From Rossellomorea vietnamensis (lineage in GTDB: Bacteria > Bacillota > Bacilli > Bacillales > Bacillaceae_B): a stretch of DNA of 64,000 nucleotides. Positions within the stretch are counted from its first letter, which is position 1; every line of letters begins with the position of its first letter. The notes beneath the pieces are model-generated. The model had not been told where the DNA came from. It saw nothing but the letters and a program-made list of their open reading frames with translations, and did not search any database. Location of the stretch: NCBI RefSeq assembly GCF_025398035.1, contig NZ_CP104558.1, forward strand, positions 1,674,001 through 1,738,000. The letters are read 5' to 3'. Of this stretch, positions 25,923 through 34,417 are shown one piece after another. A program made the position numbers and the translations under genes.

Positions 25923-26699
25923 TTGAGCAAAAAATTCCGAAATAATTTAAGCATGTTGGTAATGATCGCTGTCCTTGTAACATCTTCTGTCTTTAGTTTC
26001 ACTGGAAAAGCGGGTGCAGAAGAGCCCTTGTTCACAAAGGGAGAATCCAACGTAGATAATCAGGAATTTAATCACATCCGTAACTCCTTAAAAAAGACGG
26101 AAGAATATCAGTTGTACAAGACAACCTCTAAAATCAACTCCATCTCAACCGATCAAATTGTCATTAACACAGTGGAAGGAACAAAAGGAAAAATAGCGTA
26201 TATCGAATTCATATTCGGTAAATTCACAAGTAAGAGCAATGGTTTGGCATATGTGCAGTTCACCTATGATACAAAAGCTGAAAAAGTCATTTCTCACCAA
26301 GATCTTTTTGCCCAAAAGGTTGATGATGAAAATATAAACTTAAAAATGCTTTACCACTTTAACCACAATCAAAAGGAGATTTATGATGTAACAATCGATA
26401 AAGACGGGCTGCTTTTTGATAAGGACGGGTTGGAAATAAGCCAGGAAGATTTCCTTTCGAATGGACAGCTGAACATTAAGTCATTGACTACTCCAAATGG
26501 TCAAGATGAGATTGGGGCACTCGGTTTCTGCGAGTATGCTGTAGCAGGTCTCTGCGGAACAGGCGGAGGAGTTGCGTGTTACGGTGTAGCGGCGGCACTT
26601 GGTATTACCACGGGTCTTGGTGGACTTGGATTAGCTGCAGTATGTTCATTAATTGGAAGCTTAGGTTGTGCAGCAGCTTCCGATCAGATTTGTGGCTAA
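25923..26699 (+). CDS. Secreted halocin C8-like bacteriocin precursor candidate
   Basis: A 258-residue protein with a Sec signal peptide (basic start, hydrophobic core, AGA cleavage near residue 34). A middle domain of about 165 polar residues follows, then a C-terminal 57-residue module that is glycine- and alanine-rich with six cysteines (203, 211, 219, 241, 249, 257). Halocin C8 of haloarchaea has the same plan: signal, an immunity-bearing N-terminal domain and a C-terminal cysteine-rich hydrophobic toxin. TTG start after GGGGAGG. A strong terminator follows. No processing enzyme is adjacent. Confidence 0.65.
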   Translation: MSKKFRNNLSMLVMIAVLVTSSVFSFTGKAGAEEPLFTKGESNVDNQEFNHIRNSLKKTEEYQLYKTTSKINSISTDQIVINTVEGTKGKIAYIEFIFGKFTSKSNGLAYVQFTYDTKAEKVISHQDLFAQKVDDENINLKMLYHFNHNQKEIYDVTIDKDGLLFDKDGLEISQEDFLSNGQLNIKSLTTPNGQDEIGALGFCEYAVAGLCGTGGGVACYGVAAALGITTGLGGLGLAAVCSLIGSLGCAAASDQICG

Positions 26700-26759
26700 A
26701 CTATCAATAATATAGTTTTTATCATTTCGTTTATGACCAATGTAGCATCTACAAAAGAA

Positions 26760-26802
26760 AAAAGTGTCAGTTTAGCAGTTTTCAAACTAAACTGACACTT
26801 TT
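26760..26802. terminator. Bidirectional terminator after the bacteriocin-like gene
   Basis: AAAAGTGTCAGTTTAG pairs perfectly with CTAAACTGACACTTTT; it also serves the convergent lipoprotein gene. Confidence 0.88.
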
Positions 26803-26848
26803 GGGTGTTTCATTCGATTATCCTTAAAAGAGAACTGGGTCTGCCTTC

Positions 26849-28549
26849 CTAATACGACACACCCGTCCGTGTATGCGTCTTCTTAAATTCATTCATATCC
26901 GGGTCGAAATAATCTTCATTGAATGCAGGGACGAACTTACCGTCCTTCAAGTAACCGGATCCCCATGTCGGATCCAGGGTCACCCATTCCCCATCAAGAT
27001 TCGCTTCCACCCACGCATGCCTTCCCGGGAAAATACCGCCTGCCCTGCCTTCCACGAATCTCGCCTCAATATCGCTGGCACGAAGCATGGCAATCGCCAG
27101 ATACGCATAATCCTGACACACGCCGGTTTTGGATTCCAGTGTTTTCAATGCACTGTCATCCCAGTTGAAATCATCGTTTTCATACTTTTTAACATCATAT
27201 GAGACATTTTTTGCCACATAATCATAGATGGCTTTCGCCTTGTCCCTGTCACTTGATTTTCCTGAAGTGACGGTTTCTGTCTGCTTCTTGATTTCAGGGG
27301 AATCCGACTGAACACCTCGGGAAGGCAGTAGATCCCGCTTGTCTTCACCTGTGGACTCCACCTCGAACTTCGCAAAGCCGAAAAACCTGAAATAATCACT
27401 GTTCTCTTCCTTGATTTCAGGTACACTGAGGGTTACTTCATACATTCCCGGCCCAAAGCGCAGGTAAAACGAATCATCAAAGTTGAAATCTTCAACAGGG
27501 ATGACATCCAATGCTTCGTCCCCCCCTTTTTTGGTCGTGATATAAATATGCGACGTTTCCGGGCCGAATTCTGCTTCCGGATCAATGCTTCCTTTAATCC
27601 TGTATAGGCCATCAGACTCCTCTCCCCCAAATTGAGGAGATTCGAGGGTCACTCCCCGCTCACGATACGTATCCGCATACTCAATCGGGCTCATCACTCT
27701 GTCGGACTCGTTATCTATAAGAAGAGTGGTCGCCGTCTGGTAGTAATTTTCACGGTCTCCATCCGGAACCAGCACTTCAAGCTCGTGAACCCCTTTTCCG
27801 TAAAACAGGGGAACATCATAGTTAAATTCCCCATCCTTCACGGGGATGACATGCTTCCAGTTATCTGAATCCTTCTTTAGTCTGAGCATGATCGTGTCTT
27901 CATCCGAGAGACCCGCAGCCTCTCCTTTTAAAGAAAAGACTTCGTTCCCTTTGACATAGCTGGATTTCGTTTTTAATGACAGTTCGGCATCCTGGCCAAA
28001 CGGTGTCAGGGTCACATCCCTATTGATCTCAGGATTCACATTATGGACGGTAAAAGACGCCGTATCATAGTAGTAATTTTCACGGTTCTTGCTCGGGAAC
28101 TGCACAGAAACGCTATACTCACCTTCCCCGTTAAAAAAATGGATATCCTGTTTGAACTTGCCGTCTTCGATCGGTGTGTAATATTCGAGCTGCCTTCCTC
28201 CTGGCCCTTCTTCATTCGCCCTGACCTTAATCCAGGCAAAGTCCGATTTCAGATCTTGATACTTTTCAATTTCCCCCTTCACGCTCACCTTTCCATTCGC
28301 AGCGAATTCTTTATATACCGGCTCATCGATTGTGACGCCGATCTCCTCGCTATAGGATGTGAGTTTCAGAGGCTCCTCTTCTCCTATTTCATCATTCATT
28401 TTCTTTACTTCTTTTTCATACGGATTTTCTTCTCTTTTACCGTCTTTCGTTTCCCCACTGCTGGCATTCGAGTCACTGCATGCCGTCATAAACAGGAAAC
28501 TGCTCAATAAGCACAGTACTAAAATCAAAAACGAACGTTTTTCCCTCAT
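26849..28549 (-). CDS. Lipoprotein with three Ig-like repeats and a transglutaminase-like domain
   Basis: A 566-residue lipoprotein: signal with lipobox FMTAC (Cys24). Three beta-sandwich repeats of about 95 residues share a pattern ending in RENYY. The C-terminal transglutaminase-like/cysteine-protease domain has catalytic Cys478 in GVCQDYA, His511 in RHAWVEA and Asp526 in LDPTWG, so the triad is complete. Such proteins probably hydrolyse or crosslink peptides in the cell wall. GAGGAGG precedes the ATG. Monocistronic. Confidence 0.87.
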   Translation of the reverse strand: MREKRSFLILVLCLLSSFLFMTACSDSNASSGETKDGKREENPYEKEVKKMNDEIGEEEPLKLTSYSEEIGVTIDEPVYKEFAANGKVSVKGEIEKYQDLKSDFAWIKVRANEEGPGGRQLEYYTPIEDGKFKQDIHFFNGEGEYSVSVQFPSKNRENYYYDTASFTVHNVNPEINRDVTLTPFGQDAELSLKTKSSYVKGNEVFSLKGEAAGLSDEDTIMLRLKKDSDNWKHVIPVKDGEFNYDVPLFYGKGVHELEVLVPDGDRENYYQTATTLLIDNESDRVMSPIEYADTYRERGVTLESPQFGGEESDGLYRIKGSIDPEAEFGPETSHIYITTKKGGDEALDVIPVEDFNFDDSFYLRFGPGMYEVTLSVPEIKEENSDYFRFFGFAKFEVESTGEDKRDLLPSRGVQSDSPEIKKQTETVTSGKSSDRDKAKAIYDYVAKNVSYDVKKYENDDFNWDDSALKTLESKTGVCQDYAYLAIAMLRASDIEARFVEGRAGGIFPGRHAWVEANLDGEWVTLDPTWGSGYLKDGKFVPAFNEDYFDPDMNEFKKTHTRTGVSY

Positions 28550-28630
28550 GTTTTCCTCCTCAAACTTCTGTACTATCTACACATACGAACCAGACAGATA
28601 TTAGTTTCTGATTCTATTTTACTATTAATG

Positions 28631-28695
28631 GAGGGACGGACCTTTAAATGTGATAGCTTGTGTTAAATTTGAGACTGATTTGAGGTCCGTCCCTC
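28631..28695. repeat. GGGACGGACC family inverted repeat, long form
   Basis: The arms GAGGGACGGACCT and AGGTCCGTCCCTC flank a weakly paired centre, ending 9 nt from the stop of the acetyltransferase gene. Confidence 0.87.
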
Positions 28696-28703
28696 TTATA
28701 TGT

Positions 28704-29210
28704 TTATATGTGCTTATAATAAATGATGGTCGCCTCTAGTTCCCCGTAAGGCGATGTGGCGTAATCTGGTATGCGTCCTCCCTTTACGAACCCTAGGGAG
28801 GTGTACAAATGATTAGAGGGAGCTCCTTCTACTGTATCGAGAATGAGCAAGGTCCGTCCCTCTTCTTTTGCTCTTTTCTCAGCGGTTTGCATGAGTTTTT
28901 TGGCGATGCCTTTTTGGCGGAATTGGGGGTGGACCATCATCTTGGCGATTTCGGCTCTGTGGGTACCGTTTTGTTTGGTGCAAAGATGAAGCTGCACAGT
29001 TCCTGCAATGGCTTCCTCCACCCATGCTATATAAAGGATCACATGAGGACGCAGTGCATGCCCCCAGAAATCCACTGCAGTAGAATGTTCCATAGGGGAT
29101 AAAAAACCTATGGACGCCCCGTCGTCCACGACTGTCCTTAATAAGTGAGAAAGCTCATCTATATGCTCATCAATGGTTGTCAGTTCTTTTATTTCCAGAT
29201 TTTCATTCAT
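28704..29210 (-). CDS. GNAT family N-acetyltransferase
   Basis: A 168-residue GNAT with the acetyl-CoA loop HPQFRQKGIAKKLMQTAEKR and the common ending LYTSLGFVKGGRIPDYA. Its EGRTLLILDT strand is typical of the family. The codons for EGRTL happen to match the 14-nt repeat arm exactly (28849-28862). Substrate unknown; monocistronic. Confidence 0.82.
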   Translation of the reverse strand: MNENLEIKELTTIDEHIDELSHLLRTVVDDGASIGFLSPMEHSTAVDFWGHALRPHVILYIAWVEEAIAGTVQLHLCTKQNGTHRAEIAKMMVHPQFRQKGIAKKLMQTAEKRAKEEGRTLLILDTVEGAPSNHLYTSLGFVKGGRIPDYATSPYGELEATIIYYKHI

Positions 29211-29333
29211 TATGTATACCTTCCCCCGCGAATTTTCTTATTACTCACCTGTTCCTCTCCTCCATCGTTTCTATAATCAAGTATAACGAGTAATCATCCA
29301 AGCTTCTAACTTTTTTTGGAATTTCCGTCTTAT

Positions 29334-29379
29334 TGTTATACACATACTATAACAATTCTGTTATACTTAACATATAACA
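29334..29379 (+). promoter_or_regulatory. Operator array for the GntR regulator
   Basis: Four half-sites alternate symmetrically: TGTTATA (29334-29340), TATAACA (29348-29354), TGTTATA (29359-29365) and TATAACA (29373-29379), all centred on one point. They end 5 nt before the ribosome-binding site, so a bound dimer or tetramer would block transcription. Confidence 0.65.
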
Positions 29380-29397
29380 AAACTAGGAGGTGACACT

Positions 29398-29781
29398 TTG
29401 TTTATCCAAATTGAACCTCAGTCGGATACACCGATTTATGCACAGGTAACAAACGGGATCATGGAAGGAATTGTCAGAGGTGAATTAATTTCAGGTGATA
29501 TCCTTCCTTCTGTACGGAGTCTTGCGGGTGATCTTGGTGTGAACATGCATACCGTGAATAAAAGCTATCATGAATTGGAAAGCAAAGGAGTGATCCGGAT
29601 TGTTCCGAAGTCGGGTGCCGTCATTTGTTCACCTTCCGAGGGAACGATTCCTCCGCAAAGGTTGAATCGGATTTCAGAAGAATTACGGCCGATCTTAGTC
29701 GAATCACTGGTCGCCGGCATGAACGAAGAAGAAATCACAGAATTAGTCGCGTCCATCATTTCAAACGTTAAGGGGGATTAA
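29398..29781 (+). CDS. GntR family regulator, YtrA/YhcF type
   Basis: A 127-residue short GntR regulator: winged helix in residues 10-75 (PIYAQVTNGIMEGIVRGEL, LAGDLGVNMHTVNKSYHELE) and a short helical dimerisation tail instead of a ligand domain, as in YtrA and YhcF. TTG start with AGGAGG seven nt upstream. It is followed 3 nt later by a DUF1648 membrane protein. The family normally represses its own operon; the operator array upstream supports this. Confidence 0.86.
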   Translation: MFIQIEPQSDTPIYAQVTNGIMEGIVRGELISGDILPSVRSLAGDLGVNMHTVNKSYHELESKGVIRIVPKSGAVICSPSEGTIPPQRLNRISEELRPILVESLVAGMNEEEITELVASIISNVKGD

Positions 29782-29784
29782 AAA

Positions 29785-30888
29785 ATGGAAATGACTCTTA
29801 TTTTCGTCACGGTAGGCTTTCTGGCAGCACTTCAAATGGCGGTTCCTTTCATTGTGAAGCGAACGGTGGTGTTCGGTGTAACCATTCCTGTTGATGAGGT
29901 AAAGAATAAACAACTTCGTCATTATAAAAAACTTTATGCCATCCTGACATTGTTCGTCTCAATCATCGTGTTGGCCACCTATTTCATTTGGGCATCAATG
30001 AACACCCTCACCGAGAATCAACTCATATTTGCTGGATTGTTTATGCCCTTTATCATCTTATTAATCTCGATGGCCCTTTATTTTTATTTTCATATGAAAG
30101 TGACACAAATGAAAAAGCGAGGGCAGTGGTTCAAGGACCGTAAACAGGTTCGCGTTTCTGAGTTGAACCTCAGAACGAAGGATGAAATGCTTCCATGGAT
30201 CGTATATGTCATCCCCATGGTCATCACAGTCGGATTAGTGGTGTTTACTTTATTAAATTACTCAAGTCTCCCGGACCAGATCCCTACACACTGGGGACCG
30301 GATGGCAAGCCCGATGCTTTTACCGGTAAAACGTACCTTTCCGCTCTGACACTTCCTCTCGTGCTACTGGTGATGAATGCCATGTTCCTCGGGATCAATG
30401 AACTCACAAGAAATTCCGGCATCAAGCTGAGCGCAGGGAATGTCAAGTCATCCCGCGTCCGTCAGCTGCGTCTTCGAAAGTACACAAGCTGGCTCTTGTT
30501 CTTCATCTCCATCCTGGTGTCCATGCTGTTTACGTTCCTGCAGTTCACCACTTTGTACGAAAACAGCGTCAGTGACCTACTGATCATCACGATGCCACTT
30601 GCCTTCTCTGCACTTGTCCTGATAGGGACTGTCATACTCGCCATTAAAGTGGGGAAAAAGGACTCAGATCTGGATGTTGAAATCATCGATGAAAGCTCCG
30701 GTGATGTGATCAACACTGACGACGATCAATACTGGAAAGGCGGTCTCTTCTACTTCAATCCCGAAGACCCTTCCATCTTCGTCGAAAAACGCTTCGGAGT
30801 GGGGTGGACCCTGAACTTCGCAAGACCCTTGGGATACATCGTCCTTATCGGACCACTCCTCGTCATACTGATCGTGACACTATTATGA
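29785..30888 (+). CDS. DUF1648/DUF5808 membrane protein
   Basis: A 367-residue protein with about eight or nine helices. The DUF1648 motif LPDQIPTHWGPDGKPDAF is central, and the C-terminal RFGVGWTLNFARP segment matches DUF5808. The fold is related to SdpI-type immunity proteins, and many members are encoded with a GntR or ArsR regulator, as here. A role in envelope stress or peptide-toxin resistance is plausible but not shown. Confidence 0.82.
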   Translation: MEMTLIFVTVGFLAALQMAVPFIVKRTVVFGVTIPVDEVKNKQLRHYKKLYAILTLFVSIIVLATYFIWASMNTLTENQLIFAGLFMPFIILLISMALYFYFHMKVTQMKKRGQWFKDRKQVRVSELNLRTKDEMLPWIVYVIPMVITVGLVVFTLLNYSSLPDQIPTHWGPDGKPDAFTGKTYLSALTLPLVLLVMNAMFLGINELTRNSGIKLSAGNVKSSRVRQLRLRKYTSWLLFFISILVSMLFTFLQFTTLYENSVSDLLIITMPLAFSALVLIGTVILAIKVGKKDSDLDVEIIDESSGDVINTDDDQYWKGGLFYFNPEDPSIFVEKRFGVGWTLNFARPLGYIVLIGPLLVILIVTLL

Positions 30889-30892
30889 TGCT

Positions 30893-30960
30893 GAGGGACG
30901 GACCTCAAAAATCAAGCCAAGACGTGACGCAAACGTCCAGCCGATTTGAGCTCCGTCCCT
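30893..30960. repeat. GGGACGGACC family inverted repeat, long form
   Basis: The left arm GAGGGACGGACCTC and right arm GAGCTCCGTCCCT (one mismatch) lie 5 nt after the DUF1648 gene. Confidence 0.85.
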
Positions 30961-31022
30961 TTTGTTATGCGATTTCCACGATTTCTCTTCCTACCGGACA
31001 CTTCCATTATTCACCGGAAACC

Positions 31023-31035
31023 AAGGTCCGTCCCT
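31023..31035 (-). repeat. Solo arm of the GGGACGGACC repeat
   Basis: AAGGTCCGTCCCT stands alone about 65 nt beyond the previous repeat, so the two may be a broken compound element. Confidence 0.75.
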
Positions 31036-31124
31036 ACTAAAAAAGGCTCAATCTCTGGAAATTCGACAATTGTTATGGACAGATTGTTCGGAATACTATA
31101 TAAATAGTAGATGGAAACTCACAG

Positions 31125-31138
31125 AGAAAACGTTTACA
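31125..31138. promoter_or_regulatory. Candidate CcpA site (cre) before the alanine symporter
   Basis: On the minus strand TGTAAACGTTTTCT fits the cre consensus WTGNAANCGNWNNCW closely. It lies 24 nt before the symporter start, probably downstream of the promoter, a repressing position. Confidence 0.6.
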
Positions 31139-31162
31139 ACACGAGATGACAAGGAGGATTCT

Positions 31163-32581
31163 ATGTTAGATGTGCTAGACAAGATTAATTCATTCTTATG
31201 GGGGACACCAAGTTTAGTACTATTATTCGGTACGGGTTTATTCTTAACATTTATGCTGAAAGGTCTTCAGTTCCGTAAACTGATGTATGCTTTTAAACTT
31301 GCTTTCACGAAAGAGAAGCCTTCCGCGTCCTCTGATCAATCAGAGGGGGACATCAGTAACTTCAAAACGCTGATGACGGCTTTATCCGCAACGATCGGAA
31401 ACGGAAACATTGCCGGAGTGGCAACGGCCCTCACCATCGGGGGACCCGGGGCGATCTTCTGGATGTGGATCGTCGGCCTCCTTGGGATGGCAACGAAATA
31501 CGCAGAAGCCCTGCTTGCCATGAAATACCGTGTGAAAAATAAAAATGGGGAATACTCAGGCGGTCCTATGTATTACGTAGAAAAAGGCCTTGGCAGCAAG
31601 TGGAAGTGGCTGGCCGTCGCATTCGCTTTATTCGGTGCATTCGCCGCTCTCGGCATCGGGAACAGCGTGCAGTCGAATACGATTGCAGACGTCATGAGTA
31701 CAAGCTTTCACATTGACAATCTCGTAACAGGAATCGTTCTTGCCGTCCTGACAGGTTTGATCATCTTCGGAGGGATTCAGCGGATCAGTACCGTCGCTTC
31801 CTTCTTTGTCCCGGTCATGGCGTTCCTGTATATCGGTGGTTCACTTCTGATCATCGTCCTTAATTACGACATGATCATTCCTGCGTTTAAAATGATTTTC
31901 TTCTACGCATTCAATCCTGTGGCAGCTGCAGGCGGGTTTACAGGGATCATTATTTCAGAAGCGATCCGCAGCGGGGTTTCAAGAGGAATCTTCTCAAACG
32001 AAGCAGGTCTTGGTACCGCAGCACTGATTGCCGGTAATGCGAAAACCGACCACCCGGTCAAGCAGGCACTTGTCGCCATGACCGGAACATTCATCGTCAC
32101 GATCGTCGTGTGTACGATGACCGGCCTCGTTCTTTTGATCACAGGTTTCTGGGATCCGACAGGCGGAGCGATATCCGGTGTCGAGCACGCTCCGAGCCTT
32201 GATGGCGGGGCATTGACGAGCGCCGCGTTTGGACATGCTCTTGGTGTGGTCGGAGAGTATATCGTTTCCTTCTCCGTCATCTTCTTCGGATTCTCCACGA
32301 TTGTCGGATGGTACATGTACGGAGAGAAATGCTTCGAGTATATCACCAATTATCGATTTGCCAATTCCTACAGGCTTATTTACATTTTTGCCACCGGACT
32401 TGGGGCAGTCGCGAATCTAAACCTGGTTTGGGCGTTTGCCGACATGTCCAATGCGTTGATGATGATTCCGAATCTGATTGCCTTACTTTTACTCTATAAG
32501 GTCATCGCTTCGGAGACAAATCATTATTTCAACGAATACTTGCCGATGATGGAAGCTCAACCTAAAAGAAAAGCCAGTTAA
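31163..32581 (+). CDS. Sodium:alanine/glycine symporter (AGCS family)
   Basis: A 472-residue transporter with about eleven helices. Family signatures are ALSATIGNGNIAGVATALTI, GPGAIFWMWIVGLLGMATKY and RGIFSNEAGLGTAALI. It imports alanine or glycine with Na+, as AlsT does. ATG 31163 is chosen for AAGGAGG; the open frame back to 30962 runs through repeat sequence and is not coding. The cre-like site upstream suggests carbon catabolite control. Confidence 0.9.
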   Translation: MLDVLDKINSFLWGTPSLVLLFGTGLFLTFMLKGLQFRKLMYAFKLAFTKEKPSASSDQSEGDISNFKTLMTALSATIGNGNIAGVATALTIGGPGAIFWMWIVGLLGMATKYAEALLAMKYRVKNKNGEYSGGPMYYVEKGLGSKWKWLAVAFALFGAFAALGIGNSVQSNTIADVMSTSFHIDNLVTGIVLAVLTGLIIFGGIQRISTVASFFVPVMAFLYIGGSLLIIVLNYDMIIPAFKMIFFYAFNPVAAAGGFTGIIISEAIRSGVSRGIFSNEAGLGTAALIAGNAKTDHPVKQALVAMTGTFIVTIVVCTMTGLVLLITGFWDPTGGAISGVEHAPSLDGGALTSAAFGHALGVVGEYIVSFSVIFFGFSTIVGWYMYGEKCFEYITNYRFANSYRLIYIFATGLGAVANLNLVWAFADMSNALMMIPNLIALLLLYKVIASETNHYFNEYLPMMEAQPKRKAS

Positions 32582-32584
32582 ACT

Positions 32585-32622
32585 AAAAACCCTGTGTGAT
32601 ACGTCATCACACAGGGTTTTTC
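32585..32622. terminator. Bidirectional terminator
   Basis: AAAACCCTGTGTGAT pairs with ATCACACAGGGTTTT. It contains the stop codon of the convergent GNAT gene. Confidence 0.87.
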
Positions 32623-33137
32623 ATTAGGGGAACTTCATATTTACAGTGACGGCCATGGATATCGATGACTTCCTTTAACGGATATCGTTTTTGATAATAA
32701 CGGTTCAGACCCTCATTGTCTGCGATGCAATCGAAACGGATGCTTTTTTCACCCGAAGTTCTCATAGCATTTTCAGCCCAATCCAAAAGGCTTGTCCCAA
32801 TCCCTTTTCCCGCAAAATCCCTGTGAACCGCCAATCGATGTAAATATGCAACATCATCCCCTGCTTCCTCTCCCCAAATATCCACATCCCACTCATTCGG
32901 TGTCGATTCGAGTGTCAGGGTGGCCATCGCCTTCCCATCAAATTCGACGATATAGGTTGAATCATTTTCAATGGAAGCAATGACTTCATCTTTGTTACCT
33001 TCAAGATCTGTCAGGTAATAATCCCACTGCTTCATTCCTTTTGAACGTAACCAGCCTGCTGCATTCACCAATAACCCCAGCACTTCCTCAAGGTCTTCCT
33101 TTTTCGCCAGTCTGATATCCTGAATCTCTTCTTTCAT
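32607..33137 (-). CDS. GNAT family N-acetyltransferase
   Basis: A 176-residue GNAT. The substrate side has GWLRSKGMKQWDYYL, a pattern of spermidine- or aminoglycoside-like acetyltransferases; the acetyl-CoA loop is VHRDFAGKGIGTSLLDWAE. ATG 33137 is chosen for AAGGAAGG upstream; the frame extends to 33251 without a signal. Its TGA lies in the shared terminator. Confidence 0.82.
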   Translation of the reverse strand: MKEEIQDIRLAKKEDLEEVLGLLVNAAGWLRSKGMKQWDYYLTDLEGNKDEVIASIENDSTYIVEFDGKAMATLTLESTPNEWDVDIWGEEAGDDVAYLHRLAVHRDFAGKGIGTSLLDWAENAMRTSGEKSIRFDCIADNEGLNRYYQKRYPLKEVIDIHGRHCKYEVPLMKNPV

Positions 33138-33195
33138 GGCCAACCACACCCTTCCTTGTTTTACCAAATCATAACATAGTCTTGATTTCCAGGGA

Positions 33196-33232
33196 TAAAA
33201 AAACCATCCCTCTTCACACGCAGGGATGGTTC
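33196..33232 (-). terminator. Terminator of the propeller protein gene
   Basis: On the minus strand AACCATCCCTG pairs with AGGGATGGTT and is followed by seven T's, just past the stop at 33239. Confidence 0.85.
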
Positions 33233-33238
33233 CATTCA

Positions 33239-34306
33239 TCAGGCATACCACTTATGCCACATATGGTCATTTCTTCCTCTGGCAAAGGCATCCACACGGT
33301 TAGGTCCCCAGGAAACGACTCCAGGTGATGAACGCACGCCTCCACGTGGTGCACCAAGATCCTCCCAGTTGCTCCAACGGGAACCGTTCCACCATTTATG
33401 CCACATATTGTTGTTGTCTCCACGGACGAAGGTGTCGATTCGATTGGCTGCCCATGAAGATGCTGCCGGAGCCCCTTCGAATCCTCGAGGCGGCGATCCG
33501 AGATCTTCCCAATTACTCCATCTTGAACCGTTCCACCACTTATGCCACATCCGGTCATTGTTTCCACGTACAAAGCAATCGATCCGATTTGGTCCCCATG
33601 ATACTGCACCCGGTGAATCCCTCAGGCCGCCCCTTGGAGCGCCAAGATTCTCCCATTGACTCCAGTTTCTGCCGTCCCACCATTTATGCCAAAGATTATT
33701 GTCGTATCCTTGGACGAACACATCCAGACGATTGGCTGACCATGATGACACTGCCGGATCTCCCTTGAAGCCACGCGGGGGCCCTCCAAGGTCTTCCCAT
33801 TCACTCCAGCGGGAACCGTCCCACCATTTATGAAAAAGAATATCCCGGTTCCCTCTGACAAAGGTGTCAATCCTGTTTCTGCCCCACGATACGGCAGCAG
33901 GCGAACTCTTCAACCCCCGCCTTGGAGCTCCGAGGTCCTCCCACTCACTCCAGCGGGAACCGTCCCACCATTTATGATACATTCTGTCGTTTTCACTTCT
34001 GACAAACGTATCCAGCCGGTTGGCCTGCCAGGATGCAACGGCAGGGGAACCCTTCATCCCACGCGGCGGTGCACCAAGATCCTCCCATTCCCTCCAGTTG
34101 GCCCGGGAGTCAAATGGATCCGTGTAGACCTGCTCTTGGGCATATCCCTGATAAGGATGATTCTGCGGATAGTAATCATAGGGTGGAATGTATTGCTGAT
34201 AAGTATGTGGTAAGAACATATCTTCATAATCGTTTCTTACTTCTGCTCCAAACGGGTAACACTCATACGCTGTTGGATAAACAGGATAGCGTCGTTGAAA
34301 AAACAT
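33239..34306 (-). CDS. PLL-like (DUF346 repeat) beta-propeller protein, probable lectin
   Basis: A 355-residue protein. After a Tyr/Pro-rich N-terminus (about 70 residues, no signal peptide) come six repeats of about 48 residues, each with HKWW, SRWSxWEDLG, SW and NRxDxFVRG. This is the DUF346 repeat of Photorhabdus PLL-type fucose-binding seven-bladed propellers. Odd and even repeats differ consistently (ASWxANR against VSWGxNR), so the gene grew from a 96-residue pair triplicated. The last unit ends at HKWYA. A role as spore-surface or carbohydrate-binding protein is inference. GAGGAGGG precedes the ATG. Confidence 0.8.
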   Translation of the reverse strand: MFFQRRYPVYPTAYECYPFGAEVRNDYEDMFLPHTYQQYIPPYDYYPQNHPYQGYAQEQVYTDPFDSRANWREWEDLGAPPRGMKGSPAVASWQANRLDTFVRSENDRMYHKWWDGSRWSEWEDLGAPRRGLKSSPAAVSWGRNRIDTFVRGNRDILFHKWWDGSRWSEWEDLGGPPRGFKGDPAVSSWSANRLDVFVQGYDNNLWHKWWDGRNWSQWENLGAPRGGLRDSPGAVSWGPNRIDCFVRGNNDRMWHKWWNGSRWSNWEDLGSPPRGFEGAPAASSWAANRIDTFVRGDNNNMWHKWWNGSRWSNWEDLGAPRGGVRSSPGVVSWGPNRVDAFARGRNDHMWHKWYA

Positions 34307-34372
34307 ACTGCATCCCTCCTCAAGCTTACTGTATGCAGAAGCCCAGATATTGGAGTATGTCCATTCCTCCTC

Positions 34373-34411
34373 AAAAAAAGAACCCTCGCCACAACAGGTG
34401 GTGAAGGTTCA
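34373..34411 (-). terminator. Terminator of hflX
   Basis: On the minus strand GAACCTTCACCAC pairs with GTGGCGAGGGTTC (two mismatches) followed by seven T's. Confidence 0.8.
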
Positions 34412-34417
34412 TATCAC

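Noticed and set aside
26849..28549. Transglutaminase lipoprotein as part of the bacteriocin locus
   Set aside because: It is convergent with, and separated by a bidirectional terminator from, the bacteriocin-like gene, so co-function is not supported.
30962..31162. N-terminal extension of the sodium:alanine symporter frame
   Set aside because: It covers repeat-family sequence and the promoter region; AAGGAGG before ATG 31163 and family length support the shorter protein.
33214..33870. Additional frames in the propeller gene
   Set aside because: They are periodic translations of the DNA repeats in other frames.
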